A stretch of DNA of 64,000 bases, taken from the NCBI GenBank assembly GCA_963930655.1, contig OZ005617.1, forward strand, positions 1,428,501-1,492,500. The letters run 5' to 3'. This DNA comes from Myrica gale. Lineage: Eukaryota > Streptophyta > Magnoliopsida > Fagales > Myricaceae. Position 1 is the stretch's first letter. Each line of letters begins with the position of its first letter. The notes beneath the pieces are model-generated. The model saw only the letters and a list, made by a program, of their open reading frames with translations, made no database searches and was not told the origin of the DNA. Made by a program: the position numbers and the translations under genes. Below, in pieces: positions 43,641-57,560 of this stretch.

Positions 43641-44112
43641 TAGCCACGCGAAGGTTATATGTTATCTTTTTTAAGGATTAATGGAAGCTGCTGATCACAT
43701 CCGTTTTGTTTTGGCCCCCTTCGTATCTGTTCGGCTGTCTTGCAACCTTCGAAGAGATTCATGTGCAATTATCTATCCCAATAAATTACATACCATCTGA
43801 TAGGTGTCGACTATAAAAAACTTTCCTCCAGTTAAAACATTTTCACACTACCGAGTCCCCAGTCAACGGAAAAACATCAAACTGATCAAAGCAGAATTAG
43901 ATCATGAATTGAAACTCTGACAAAATCGACCTTGTTAACTTCGAAGGCTTAAAAAACTTGCAGTATTGTGCTCAAAACTTCATACATATCATCTCTGTTG
44001 TATTACAGGAAATCTAGTCCCTTACTGCAATAACAAAGGTTAGCTTAAAGTTGCAGGTATTTTATAATTATTGCTACCACACACACACTTAAAACAGTAA
44101 GCCCACTAGGAT

Positions 44113-45261
44113 TTATTTTGAATCAGGCCCGTTTTCCCCTCTGCTGCTGTACTCAGCCCCTGTTTCCTGCTCCTTGGGCCTACGCTTCACAGATTTTATT
44201 CTCGGGACACCCAAAGAAACCTCTTCGATAACCTCATATACCTCTTCAACTGTCTCAAGAGGCACACCTTTCTCTTGCTGGACCTCACGGAGCTGTTGCT
44301 CCGATAGTTTTTTAAACTCTTCAGCCGCCGAAGGAGCTCTCTCTTCTATTATTTTGCGGAGAGGGTCTTCCTTTAATTTTTGGCTATAACTCTGAAATCA
44401 TTACACCAAATAACGCACTTTAATATGAGCTTTGTAGAATCATAGTATTGATAATAGGTACTCAAATATCAAGCAACATTGAAGAAGTTTCACCACCCAG
44501 AGAATTGGTGTTTGCAGAGACGAATAGACGCAATCGATTCACTTCAGAACACCTTCAGTACTCGTTTCTCAAAACAACATTATGAAGAAGCTTAAAAATA
44601 TATATTTTGTGGGCTTGGTTTTGTTTGCATTGCCTATAATATCAGCTCTGAATGTATCCCACCCCAACAGATTAAACAAACTCAACTAGTCTTGAAAATA
44701 GGTGAGCCAAGACAAAAAAAAAAATCAGACGAAAATGCAGGCTGCTTCTGTAGTTACTGCCACCGATCTTTAAAATCAGTCCCCACGCACTTACCAAATC
44801 TATACACATGCAGAAGTAAGTCCCGAACCAGGGAACAGGAGTTAAGAAGAACAGATTTCTATTAGTTCTCCCAAATTTGTATTAGTTTGACGCCTCCCTT
44901 AAAACCTATTCCTGCATCTTGAAATACAGGAACTTTCTGGCCTCTCAAATTTGTCCTGATATTGCAGTGATTTTGCGCAAGTAGAATTGCCTTCGCCGCC
45001 ACTTGTACAAGCTAATAAGTTTAAAACCATAATCCTCAGTTTTGTATTCAGCACTATATACAACTGTACTATGATTGAGCATTTTTATATATAGTAAGCA
45101 TGATAAGTACTGGGAACCATAAATAAGTTCTGACCAAAGACAAACGAAGAAGGTGGCAGTGGCAATACATACCTTGACGGACTTGTAGACGTATGCTGAT
45201 AAGGGCTTGACCAGGATATTGGTCTTAGGGAGCCATTAACAGGGAAGAGATGGCTACTCAT
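44113..45261 (-). CDS. Tandem family copy B, unrecognised small protein
   Basis: Exon 1 runs from ATG at 45261 to a donor at 45173 (MSSHLFPVNGSLR ...). The last exon is 44391-44113 and ends in TAA (92 residues: SYSQKLKEDPLRKIIEERAP, then AAEEFKKLSEQQ and a charged C terminus). A possible middle exon near 45008-44890 reads VAAKAILLAQNHC. In exon 1 the conserved block VKPLSAYVYKSVK lies in a different frame from the ATG, two extra bases relative to copy C separating them. The frame from the visible ATG therefore does not continue into the last exon as modelled. It may be a pseudogene, or the start may be elsewhere. The last exon is Lys/Glu-rich and helix-prone. I cannot name the family. Confidence 0.5.
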
Positions 45262-45349
45262 ATCGAATCCCAAGAGTAGTAGAGGCAGAGAATGCAGATT
45301 TGTCCTACAATTCTGAGAGGACCTGCATAATTGCATTTATATTGAGTAT

Positions 45350-45418
45350 ACGTGTCTTCACGAGGGACGATTTCACCAGCAGGAACGTGGTGCTGTGCTG
45401 CGCAGATTTGCCATTTCA
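45350..45418 (-). promoter_or_regulatory. Conserved promoter block of copy B
   Basis: acgtgtcttca (45350-45360) and acgtgg (45385-45390) stand in the same order and spacing as in copies A and C. A TATA-like ATATAAAT lies toward the gene at about 45335-45344. Further upstream, cttcgaagagat and cccaataaa are also shared with copy A. Confidence 0.6.
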
Positions 45419-45599
45419 GGTATATATACCGCATGCAAACTAAGGTTCTACAGTCTACACTAATATATTTGGCGGTTAGAATATGGGCGATCATTTTCTT
45501 TGGACCCACACGACACACGTACGTACTCTGTTTCGGGTGTGGCCTGCAAACTTCGAAGAGATAGAGGTGCAATAATCTTCCCCAATAAAATTACACAGA

Positions 45600-46267
45600 C
45601 CAGTTGACACAACTCTATTACATGTTTCTACGTAAGTCGGAGTGATAAAGCTGTCCTACGGGAAAAGATCAAACAGAGCCTTTCAAACCTAGCCAACAAA
45701 ATAAAAACAACAGCAAATTCGAAAAGGCAGAAAAATGAAGAGAAGATTAAGACTATAAACCAAGCGACCATCTTCTTCATTTCCGCTAATTAGATTATAA
45801 GACGAAGATTTTATTATTTGAATTATATTCTCTAATACTCCCCTCACTCCCTTCATGTGACCTTAAAAGATTTTTTTTTCTAAGACCTCAAAAGATTATT
45901 AACACCTAAGAGATTTGAAGTTAAAGCAAACCCTCAAGTTTAGGCGTAGAACATTAGGCCAAGCCCTTAGGAAGACATAACCGAAAAACATGCATAATTT
46001 TAGCATCAGCCTTTAGACCCAAACTCACTGACCTAGTGCTCTTTTAGGTAAAATATGGAATACTTTCTCCATAAATCTAGGAGAAAAAGAGGATCACAAG
46101 GTACTCAATGTAGGATGAAAAAGAAGAAAGTCAAGAACTTGGAACGTCCTCCTCCCTCAATGGTACTTTTAACTTGTACCTGAAACCCTTGTATATATCT
46201 TAAACCTTACCAAAGAGAAAAACCCTAAATAACAACATGAAAATAGAAATACCAATTTCTCATCTTA
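45600..46267. other. Intergenic DNA between copies B and C
   Basis: AT-rich, with no ORF or repeat that I can support apart from poly(T) at its right border where the LINE begins. Confidence 0.45.
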
Positions 46268-47190
46268 ATTTTTTTTTATAAGTAAAGATAAAACCAGCTA
46301 ACCAACCACAATATCAGAGTTTACAATACATAAAGGAACATAATTTAAGGAGATGAAACCAAAACACCCATGGCCAGCAGCCCATTTGGCTAACCGATGA
46401 GCAAGCTTATTACATCGACGTGGAACCCACTCGAGAGAATGCAAGGGATACTCAGAAAAGAACCGCCGAATAGAAGACATCCACCCTGCAGCCTGCCAAC
46501 CCACACACGAATCCAAACTCAAAAAATCATGAACTAAGACACTGCAATCACTCTTAAAACCAATCCGCCCAGCAGAGAAGGAACTAGCAAGTCGAATAGT
46601 AGCAAACAGAGCAATTGTTTCACCAATTAAAGGAGTTTGGTGAGGAATACGCTCCGTGCACAACGTACAGAGGGAGCCCTCATGATCGCGAAAAGCGGCA
46701 GCCAAGACCGAGTGAGAAGACCTCACGGCAACATCCATGTTGCATTTAAGCACCCCCAAGGCTCCCGGACCTTTGTTGTACCCCTTGCTATGTGGCGTGG
46801 CTTGTCTGCTCATTGTCCTCGAGGTTCTGTTCGAAGTAGGCATTCTGGGTTGCGGGCCCGACGTCCGCAAGGTAGTCCGCTCATTTCTGGAAGCTAGGTG
46901 CAGGAGGTGGCTTCTTCTATGGGTGTGGTGTTCGGGAGACTGGTTCTTTAGGCCTATTTTTTGCTGCGGAATGCTCTGAGGTTGAGGAGGCGGGCCAGTC
47001 CATGCCCCCCATGGATCCATGAGGCACTTGTTCTGGAATTGCCGGGGGCTCGCCCGAGGTCCAGCAATTCGTGCTACTCGGGCCTTGGTAAGACAGTTTT
47101 TCCCTGAATGTCTCTGCCTTGTAGAAATTAAGATTGAGGATCCTTAGGTGGAAATAAGGAGGATTGGGTTTCAGCATTTTATGCATTCCC
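46268..47190 (-). mobile_element. LINE 3' fragment with RNase H-like domain
   Basis: A poly(T) stretch at 46269-46277 followed by ataagtaaag is a minus-strand LINE tail. The ORF 46298-47020 contains an RVT_3-type RNase H region: LKCNMDVAV at its start, LIGETIALFATIRLA, FKSDCSVLVH, and WVPRRCNKLAHRLAKWAAGH at the end. The 5' part is missing and the left (5') border is only approximate. No target duplication was found. Confidence 0.75.
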
Positions 47191-47199
47191 CTTCTCGGG

Positions 47200-47504
47200 G
47201 CTTGAGTGGTGGCTATTACTCATAACAATTCTTCTCGCTCTTATGCTAGTCTCTTCCTTATATATGTAGAACATCATCATATATAACAATATATGATCAA
47301 TAATTCAGGTGCTGATCAATTGCATAAACTAGATAACATGCAACCTCCTTAATTACTTTGGAGGCTTCAAAAACTTGCAACCTTAATTATTCTAAAAAGT
47401 CCACATCATCTCCTTTTTAAACAGGAAATCTAGTCACTCTAAATTTCTAAAACAATATAGGTTATCTTCATGCTATACCACCTATGTCAGTAGCCAAGAG
47501 CCAA
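47200..47504. other. Short intergenic gap between LINE and copy C
   Basis: No ORF or repeat is supported. Sequence near 47340-47480 resembles the 3' flank of copy B at about 43930-44050 (cttcgaaggctt/ggaggcttc ... aaaaacttgca; caggaaatctagtc), so it belongs to the duplicated unit. Confidence 0.5.
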
Positions 47505-48760
47505 CTAGGATTTATCCGAAAATGCTTTAGCTGATCCCTCGGGTTCGTGATCCCCTCTCCTGTGGTAATCAGACCCTTTTTCCAGCTCATCGAACCTACG
47601 CTTTACAGATTCAAGTTCCGAGTCACTTATCTGACCCTCCCGGATCTTCTCCTCAGCTATGTTTTTAAACTCTTCGGCTGTCGAAGGTGCTCTCTCTTTA
47701 TGATTTGTTGCTTCGCGGACAGGGTTTTCCTTGGTGGATTGGTTGTAGCTCTGAAAAGATTAGACCCGTAAAACACTTGACAAATTGAGCTTGCAAGGTC
47801 CCGGTAGATATGTCTACCGCGTCCGGCCGCCGTTCTCACTGCTTTGCATGGAGCATATAGCGGTTGTATTCGATCCGTCCTTGGATCCTGCCGGTGTTTA
47901 TCGCTTAATCTTTGTATCGGTTCATTTTTAGGACTTGATCTAGAAAGAAAAAAATTTGAGCTTGCAAGAATATTTACTCCAATCTCAAGCATCGTTTTAA
48001 AAGATTTGTTTTCATCATTACACCCTTTTCTTCCTAGTTTGTGTGTGTTTCTGTAGACCTATTAAACAAACCCCCATCCCACCGTAATAGCTAGGTTGAA
48101 CCAAGATCTTGGTCCTAAAAGTACGTGAGGCCCAAAGGCCAAAAGCCGATGAAAATGCATGATCGAGTCCTAGATGGGTAAGTCCTGAAGCAATGTGCAG
48201 AGTTAGAAAGGTGGGATTTTTATTAGTACTCCTAAATTTTTTGGTACGCCTTCAAATTAGTGAGAGGAGCTTCTGCGACCACAAAGTACTGTTCACCTTC
48301 CCTTAGATAGTACACCCTCTTCAAGTCAAATTCTACCCAAAAAATTCTCCTGAAAGAAAACCCTCTGACATTCTACATCCTCTTGTCTTAGTGCATCTTG
48401 CTCAAGTAGAATTGCTTGCGCCGCCCCTTGATAATCGATCAATTGTTTCTCAGTTTAAATAATTTTCGGATTTATTTTAGAAGCATAGAAAACGAACGTA
48501 TAATATATGTATAGCATATATACAAGGTCCTGTTCAAGTAAGGTCGTATAGCATATATACAAGGTACTGCAAAAAAGAAATTCTGAGCCAAAACTAACCA
48601 ATAAGGGACTGACTGAACACACCTTGATGGACTGGTAGACATGAGCTGTTAAGGGCTTGGCCAAGGATGGTCGCGACGAGGCATTGAGGGGGAGAAGATG
48701 GCTACCCGTATCGAATACACAGAAGAACAGGCGGAGAGAATGGCAGAATTGTCCTACAAT
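47505..48760 (-). CDS. Tandem family copy C, unrecognised small protein
   Basis: Exon 1 ends at a donor at 48623 and reads GSHLLPLNASSRPSLAKPLT then AHVYQSIK. The last exon, 47750-47505, encodes 81 residues (SYNQSTKENPVREATNHKER, APSTAEEFKNIAEEKIREGQ, a charged stretch and TAG). Exon 1 ends in phase 0 and the last exon opens in phase 0, so they join. A likely middle exon near 48428-48345 reads AAQAILLEQDALRQEDVE. Where copy B has ATG the matching codon here is ACG, and no other in-frame Met precedes the conserved block, so the start is unclear. Expression and coding status are uncertain. Confidence 0.5.
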
Positions 48761-48791
48761 AAGAAGCTAGGGAAGAGTGAGGAGAAAACAA

Positions 48792-48882
48792 CTTTATAGT
48801 ATAGAAAAGATGTAGTTTACGTGTCTTCACGACGAACTTGGATTTCACTGAAAACGTGGTGCCGCGTAGATTTGCCATTTCA
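48792..48882 (-). promoter_or_regulatory. Conserved promoter block of copy C with TATA box
   Basis: CTATAAAG on the minus strand (48799-48792) is a clear TATA box. Upstream lie GACACGT (acgtgtc at 48819-48825) and CCACGT (acgtgg at 48854-48859), followed by tttgccatttca. The arrangement matches copies A and B. Confidence 0.65.
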
Positions 48883-49359
48883 ACATAGGCATGCAGTGGT
48901 TCTAGCTGCATCATCTTCTTGGGATTTAGCACGTGAGTGTCTATTTCCTTTGGGTACCCACTTAACTTTTTTGATAGAAAGTGGCATATGTACGCCTAAT
49001 AAGATCACGGACTAGCAAACACAATTTGGGCGTCGACCATTAAAATTGCAGTATGAGTCAACATCAGTCGAAGTAGCAATACTAGTTAAAGTTGTGTCCT
49101 TCGGGAAAAAGAGGAGACCCTTTCAAGGCCAGCCAATTACAATTCAATCAATAGCAAAGTCTGAAAGAGCAGCAGGCTCACGGAAATACGACTCAGATCA
49201 TAAACAAACCGACCGCACAATAAATTCATGCTATGGAAGTCCTGCACAAACTTCTATCGATTCTTCTCACATTTGCCTCTTCGGGTTGGCCAAGAGGCGA
49301 CAACCTCTGACGCCTCACACTACTGAGACAGGAGGGGATTGTCCAACAACCTATTTTGG

Positions 49360-49603
49360 GGTCTGGATTGGAAACGGATTCTCTCCTAACAAAAGGGAGT
49401 TCTTAAAATATCATAAGTCACTCTCTATTTTACGTAATAGATTTAATGGTCGTAATTCATCTACTCAATTAATGAGATTAATAAATAATATAGTTTGGTG
49501 TGAATTAAGACCGTTAGATTGCATTCAATGACTTTTGACCATGTCTTCTGATATCTTAGGAATTTCCTCTTTCGGAGAGAATCCATACCCGTCTGGATTC
49601 CAT
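49360..49603. mobile_element. Imperfect foldback MITE
   Basis: ggattctctcctaacaaaag near 49376 is matched inverted by ctttcggagagaatcc near 49570. An inner pair, taatggtcgtaattca and tgaattaagaccgtta, surrounds a short AT-rich loop. No coding capacity. The ends are approximate. Confidence 0.55.
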
Positions 49604-49753
49604 CCTAAGATGTTATAAGGAGGGGTCAGGATTTTAAAAAATAAATCTAAAAGCTTTATTTGTCTCATTTCATTATGAAATGAGACAAATAAAGCTTTTA
49701 GATTTATTTTTTAAAATCCTGACCCCTCCTTATAATATCTTAGAATGAAATCC
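49595..49753. repeat. Near-perfect palindrome (123 bp perfect core)
   Basis: 49613-49735 is a perfect inverted repeat with two 61-base arms around a single central base. Imperfect pairing continues outward to about 49595 and 49753 (ggattccatcctaagat against its complement). RNA from either strand would form one uninterrupted hairpin. Confidence 0.9.
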
Positions 49754-49759
49754 TTATCC

Positions 49760-50780
49760 CCTATTTTGCCCAGAGGTGAAGGAAGTAGTTCTAAACAACC
49801 TAAAGACAGAAGGTATTCTCAATTATTTTACATTATTTGCTTAATGAGAGCCGTCTACGATTTTACATTATTTGCTTTAAAAAAAATTAAGAGAATAAGT
49901 TTCAACATTAATTGCTTCTTTTTTGGATTAGTAATTTCACTTTCATCATATTTTTTGTCTAATTAAAAAGGGTGGAAAAGGGGGACTAGTGACCAACTAG
50001 AAGACCTCCCCCTAATGCAATATGTCGGAATTGAACTAATTGTTTGGCGGTAAAACTATTGTTTTATGTAAAAAGTTTTTCATTGAAACATTTTCAAGAA
50101 AAAATTTTCATTTTCAGCGTTTGGCTATTATTTTAAAATAATTTTAAGAAAATATTTTTTTATGTTTGACATACTTAATGATTTACGTATTTTTAGTATT
50201 TATTTTTTATGAAATGCACTTCACAACTTAACATGATCAGAAAAGAGATTCGAAAAGAGCAAATAAAACCCAACCTGACATTTTCTCTTTCATCGGCTCG
50301 ATTAACACAAGACTCCCTAGATAATTGAAGGATCCTACGACTAATATCAGCTAAGACTAGATGACCAACAACAATAACACAAGCAACTGCACCTATAATT
50401 GCTGCTTTTCTCTCATTATCACCCATCTACACATGGAAATTTACCGTATATCAAAAACTAGGTGATGTTCCATATGTAACTGCTATTTTGAAACTCAGAT
50501 CATATTTTTCATTTGGAGTTCAAATCATAAAGTCAAGAGTACATTTCTAAAGAATGAAATAAAGTCCAAAAGAGGCCCAAAACAAATTCAAATCATAAAA
50601 GTCATTCAACGTGCTGACAGTATTTGAAGTGGCCCAAAACACTTCGCCAGCCCAAAAGAGGGGACACCACTTCCAAACGGCGTCGTTGACCGCGTTGCCT
50701 AATTTGTGTTGCCTTTATGGAGATGCACATACACGGAGGAGCGACTATTTTGTTAAAGAGGAATAAGCAAATCGAGGGAA
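49760..50780. other. Intergenic DNA upstream of the orphan exon
   Basis: AT-rich and mostly featureless. 50040-50190 has wording (gtttggc, ttttcattgaaaca) seen in common plant MITEs. The minus ORF 50193-50426 has no splice context or known motif. Confidence 0.4.
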
Positions 50781-50786
50781 ACGAAA

Positions 50787-50924
50787 ATGGCAAGGAGATT
50801 GAGCAACGTAGCTTCCAGGATCATGGGCGGGAACGACGTCGTTTCCCGCTCAGTGGTGTCCTCTCTTCGCCTCCGTTCCCGGATAGGGCTCCCCGGCGGC
50901 AAACACCTCGTCCCCAACAAACCG
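50787..50924 (+). pseudogene. Orphan first exon of an NDUFB8/ASHI-like complex I subunit
   Basis: From the ATG at 50787 the sequence reads MARRLSNVASRIMGGNDVVS, then SVVSSLRLRSRIGLPGGKHL and VPNKP, ending at a consensus donor GTGAGT (50925). This resembles the N-terminal part of the plant complex I subunit homologous to NDUFB8 (At5g47570, from memory). The following coding part (expected to begin near LPVNDELVWDNG) is not found between here and the CNX5 start at 51505, nor elsewhere in the window. It is most simply a 5' fragment left by duplication or rearrangement. A first exon of another transcript cannot be excluded. The 46 codons are intact. Confidence 0.6.
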
Positions 50925-51504
50925 GTGAGTGCATAAACCCTTTTAACGAAATCCCTATATTCACTCTGGCTCGCAGTTGAAAGATTTGGGGTTAGTTTAT
51001 TTTCTGGAAAAGAAGAGAAGTTTTCAGTTGACTTTAAAAGATTTTCAGTTGCATCTCAAATACCGGAAAGAAGTAAAAGGTTTTACTGATTTGATTATGG
51101 GGTTAAACAAACAGACCCAAAATGTAATTATAGAATTTATAAAGTAATCAAATATTAAATGAATAAAAACTAATTTGTTTTTCAAAAAGAAAATTATAAT
51201 TCATTTTTTTAGATAATATTGGATTACTTTATTATAGACTTCAAAAAATTTAGACAATAATTTATCAAATATTAAATAAATAAAACTAAAATTACGACCC
51301 CAAGAAAAATCATTTTGACAAATTTGCGCCTCTATAATTCAAGTACTGTAGTACAACCCTGACGTGGCATTCAGCAGTTCCAAACTTCCAACCCCGAAGC
51401 TCTCCGCTTAGGTTTTTACGATTCTTCGCGTAACTGGCTTCCGACTGAGCCCTTACAGTTTCAGTTTCCGTCAAACCTGGAGGCTGGAGCCAGACCCGAG
51501 TTCG
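50925..51504. other. Gap between orphan exon and CNX5
   Basis: AT-rich sequence followed by a C-rich leader from about 51350. The latter is the likely CNX5 5' UTR and promoter. No second exon for the NDUFB8-like fragment is present. Confidence 0.55.
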
Positions 51505-54078
51505 ATGGAATCCAATGCCTCCCAGATCCTCCACGAGCTAGAATCTCTAAGAGCTGCAAAAGCCGACATTGACCGCCGTATTTCAGCTCTTGAAGCCCAT
51601 CTCCAGCAAGTAACGCTCCAAAACGACGCCATCCCCAACGTCTCTTACCCTCCAATCTCGACCGTCGGTAGTTCCCACCTCAACGGTCATGATCACCATC
51701 TGACTCCTGCGATGATCCACCGGTACAGCCGGCACCTCTTGCTTCCATCCTTTGGGGTCCAGGCCCAGTCAAATCTCTTAAAGTCTTCGGTTCTGGTGGT
51801 CGGAGCCGGAGGTTTGGGCTCGCCGGCTCTGCTGTACCTCGCGGCATGTGGCGCTGGCCGCTTGGGCATTGTGGACCACGATGTCGTCGAGCTTAACAAT
51901 ATGCACAGGCAGATTATTCACACCGAAACTTTTATCGGCCGGCCGAAAGTCAAATCCGCCGCCAACGCTTGTCGCTCCGTAAACTCCACTGTTGAAATTG
52001 TGGAACACCACGAAGCCTTACGCACATCCAATGCCTTGGAAATTTTCAGCAAGTATCCTTTTCATTAGACCGTAATTAAATACCAGTTGTAGAAAACATA
52101 CCATACGTCCTATTGATTTTGAATCAAAGTCTATTGTTTTGATAATTAAACCTGATGTATTTCATCTCTGTATAGTTTGTGTCTTGTCATTGCTTGTTTT
52201 GTTCAATTACTGAGGGGAAAGTATGTGATTTCCGTGACTGCTAATATTTTTAAAGATACGATGTAATAGTGGATGCGACAGACAATGCTCCGAGCCGTTA
52301 CATAATCAGCGATTGCTGTGTGCTTTTAGGGAAGGTAAATTAGCTTACTATTACTTTACTTCTCTATCTAGTAGTTCCCTGGAATGTCCGTGAATGTATT
52401 GGCTTGTGAGGGTACCATAGTGCTGTCTTTGATTCTTCATTCAACTACCATATATAAAGGCTTGATTGTGCTCTGCCTATATAGGAATATTACGCTCTCA
52501 TGATTTTACTGGTATTTTTGTGTATGATTACTCTTGTATCAGTAGGAAAGCCAGATTTGTACATTTAATTATCTTTCTCCATTTAAGTATTAATTGCGTA
52601 CTATGTTTATGCGTGCAGCCTCTTGTGTCTGGTGCTGCTTTGGGATTGGAAGGGCAGGTATGCTCTGCAGCCAAAAGTCATGCGTTTTTTTTCCTCTAAC
52701 ATAAATTTTACAAAGTTCATTACTTGTTTCTGCCTTACATTGAAGTTTAGGCATGAAACATATTGTTAAAATTCAAAGTCATAACTACATAAAAAACCAT
52801 GGTGTAGCTCACTGTTTACAATTACAATGGTGGGCCATGCTATCGGTGCCTATTTCCAACTCCGCCTCCTGCAACAGCATGTCAAAGATGCGCTGACAGT
52901 GGAGTCCTCGGAGTAGGTGAGTCAATGATTTGTTGTGGTTTAGCAAAGTAATTTCAGGAGACTGGAAGTTTGAGTTTATAGTGGAATTACACATTTACTA
53001 GGCCTTGTCCTGAATGCAGAAAGAGTTGCATAAGGATTGAAATTATCATTAGCTTGGTTCCTTATATTTTGTTTATTTATGTTCAGTTCCTGGTATCATT
53101 GGCTGTCTCCAAGCTCTTGAGGCTATTAAAATTGCAAGTGCCATTGGTGAACCACTCTCAGGAAGGATGCTTCTATTCGATGCATTAGCAGCACGGATAC
53201 GTATCGTATGTTGCATTTTCTACACCTTTAAAAGTTCATTCAGTGATTGAGATTCCCTGTCAGTTGTCAGATAGAAGTCTAAATCTTGAGTCCCCGGGTG
53301 CATTGTTCTTGTGTAAGGCAGAACCTTTTGAAGGATCATTAAATATAGTCCATAATTTTAGCATTTATTAATATTAAGAGGGATGGACCTGAAGCCTGTG
53401 TTAATAAAGATGGAAAAACTTTAAATACATGGAGGAATTTCAAGTCATTTGCCTGAGTGATTTTAATTGGTGGAAATAGATAGTAAATTCTGGACTTGTA
53501 TTAACATGAGTGAAAAGTTTGGGGCTTGTCTAGTAACTTAATTCAACAGAACCTAAAACTAACTTTTATGTAGGATCTCTTTGCCCTGCTTCCTCTCCAC
53601 TACTGCTGTGTCCCATAATATATGCTGGCCAGAGTTGCTTCGATGTGATGGGAGTTTATCTAGGTTTCCAGTTTGAAGTGGTCTCAGTTTGCTGTCATCG
53701 CATTTTTTCTTCATGTATTTTAAGCTCTGTTGTGTTATATTTTTGAAGTGATATCTTACTTGCATTACAGGTGAAGATTAGGGGAAGATCATTGCAATGC
53801 GAAGCTTGCAGAGAAAATGCTACATTCACCCAGCAGCAGTTTCGAGAGTTTGATTATGAGAAGTTTACTCAATCTCCTTTGTCTCCGGTAGTTGTCTTTC
53901 CTGTCACTTGTCTTCTGTTCATTTTTATTAGCTTGAATTTTAGAGTTTTTTTTTCCCGAGCAAAGGTTATAATTTTTCGAGTCATGGAAACTGTGCTTAA
54001 TGTAATTGTGGCTAAATTCACTACGCACTGTATCCATAGCTGCTGAGCTACTGAGGGCATAATGTGGATTTCTCTGTC

Positions 54079-54109
<31 letters not shown>

Positions 54110-54541
54110 TAGTTGACTAAGATAGATGGTATTTGAAACTTGATGCAGTCACCCTTGAAGTTAAAACTGCTTCAGGCAGATTCCAGAATAAGCAGTAAAG
54201 AGTACCATGAGAGGGTTACTAATGGGGAAGCACATGTATTGGTGGATGTCCGACCAGCACACCACTTCAAGATTGTTTCGCTTCCCAAGTCCTTGAACAT
54301 TCCACTCCCAAGTTTGGAGGGTAGGTTGCCTGAAATTGCTTCGGCTTTAAAGGAAGAGGAAGAGCAGAAGAGCGCGGGTTCTGGTTCGAGTGCCCAGCTA
54401 TATGTAATCTGTAGACGAGGTAATGATTCTCAGAGGGCTGTTCAGTGTCTGCACAAGATGGGTTTCACTTCAGCTAGGGATATTGTCGGGGGTCTGGAGT
54501 CCTGGACCCATGATGTGGACGCCAATTTCCCAACCTATTAG
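51505..54541 (+). CDS. CNX5: Adenylyltransferase and sulfurtransferase MOCS3 (CNX5)
   Basis: Seven exons: 51505-52052, 52256-52334, 52619-52657, 52808-52916, 53087-53205, 53771-53887, 54149-54541, together 1404 nt or 467 residues, close to the usual ~460. The N-terminal E1/MoeB-like domain has the nucleotide-binding GAGGLG (100-105) and the segment [13 protein letters not shown]. The CADSGVLG segment holds the conserved cysteine of the adenylyl domain. CYRC and CEAC are the two zinc-binding CxxC pairs. The C-terminal rhodanese domain has active-site loop CRRGNDSQ with C425. The protein activates and sulfurates the molybdopterin synthase small subunit for Moco synthesis and URM1 for tRNA thiolation, in the cytosol. 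All catalytic residues are present. An upstream coiled-coil-like stretch (residues 8-40) is usual in the plant protein. Confidence 0.96.
54070..54110 (+). repeat. (CT)n-rich microsatellite in CNX5 intron
   Basis: A run of tctctgtctctctctgtctc followed by uninterrupted ct units lies about 40 bases before the final acceptor at 54148. It may serve as part of the intron's polypyrimidine-rich 3' end. Confidence 0.85.
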
Positions 54542-54808
54542 CGGTTGCGTATTATTTCAGTGGTTCTGTTTAAACTTTTTCTTCAGGTTTTAGTTTCTAG
54601 GTATTTCTTTGTTTTTTGGGCCAAATTTTTGTATATATTTATTGTTGTCAGTTTCGCATAAACCTACAAAGAGATTTGGAAGTACCAGTAATTACCTGAA
54701 ATAGTGATGTTTCCAGCAATTGAAGTTTCACACAGCTGTTCTCTCTGTCTTCATAAGGGCAAGAGTATAGAAAGTACAATACCGGATAATACGAATATTC
54801 AAAGCGGT

Positions 54809-54850
<42 letters not shown>
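54809..54850. repeat. Compound (TC)n(TA)n microsatellite
   Basis: About 11 tc units (54809-54830) pass directly into about 10 ta units (54831-54850), between the convergent CNX5 and PYRB genes. Confidence 0.9.
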
Positions 54851-54852
<2 letters not shown>

Positions 54853-55133
54853 GGAGACGGGTGCGATGAGTGCACTTCATATTTCATGCTTCAGACTGCA
54901 GCACAATCTTATTAGGCCGAAAAAACAACCATGAAATTTTTCTGAAATCCTGAATAAGTAAAACCTCATTCATTCCGATCATCCACGTTATTCAAACCCA
55001 ACCATCATCGCAGTTTCAGCTTGCACAACTTGTTCGAACACGATTGTTTCTTTTTCTAAGCTGTTCGAACACAATTAAACCAAGCAAAACAAGCTTTTGG
55101 TTTCAAATTTTGAGGATGAAAAAGAAGGAATCT

Positions 55134-57560
<2,427 letters not shown>

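Noticed and set aside
46637-46979. Plus-strand ORFs of 80-86 codons
   Set aside because: Shadows of the minus-strand LINE RNase H region.
49046-49531. 161-codon plus ORF
   Set aside because: Overlaps promoter-side sequence of copy C and a MITE; composition is non-coding and no family is recognised.
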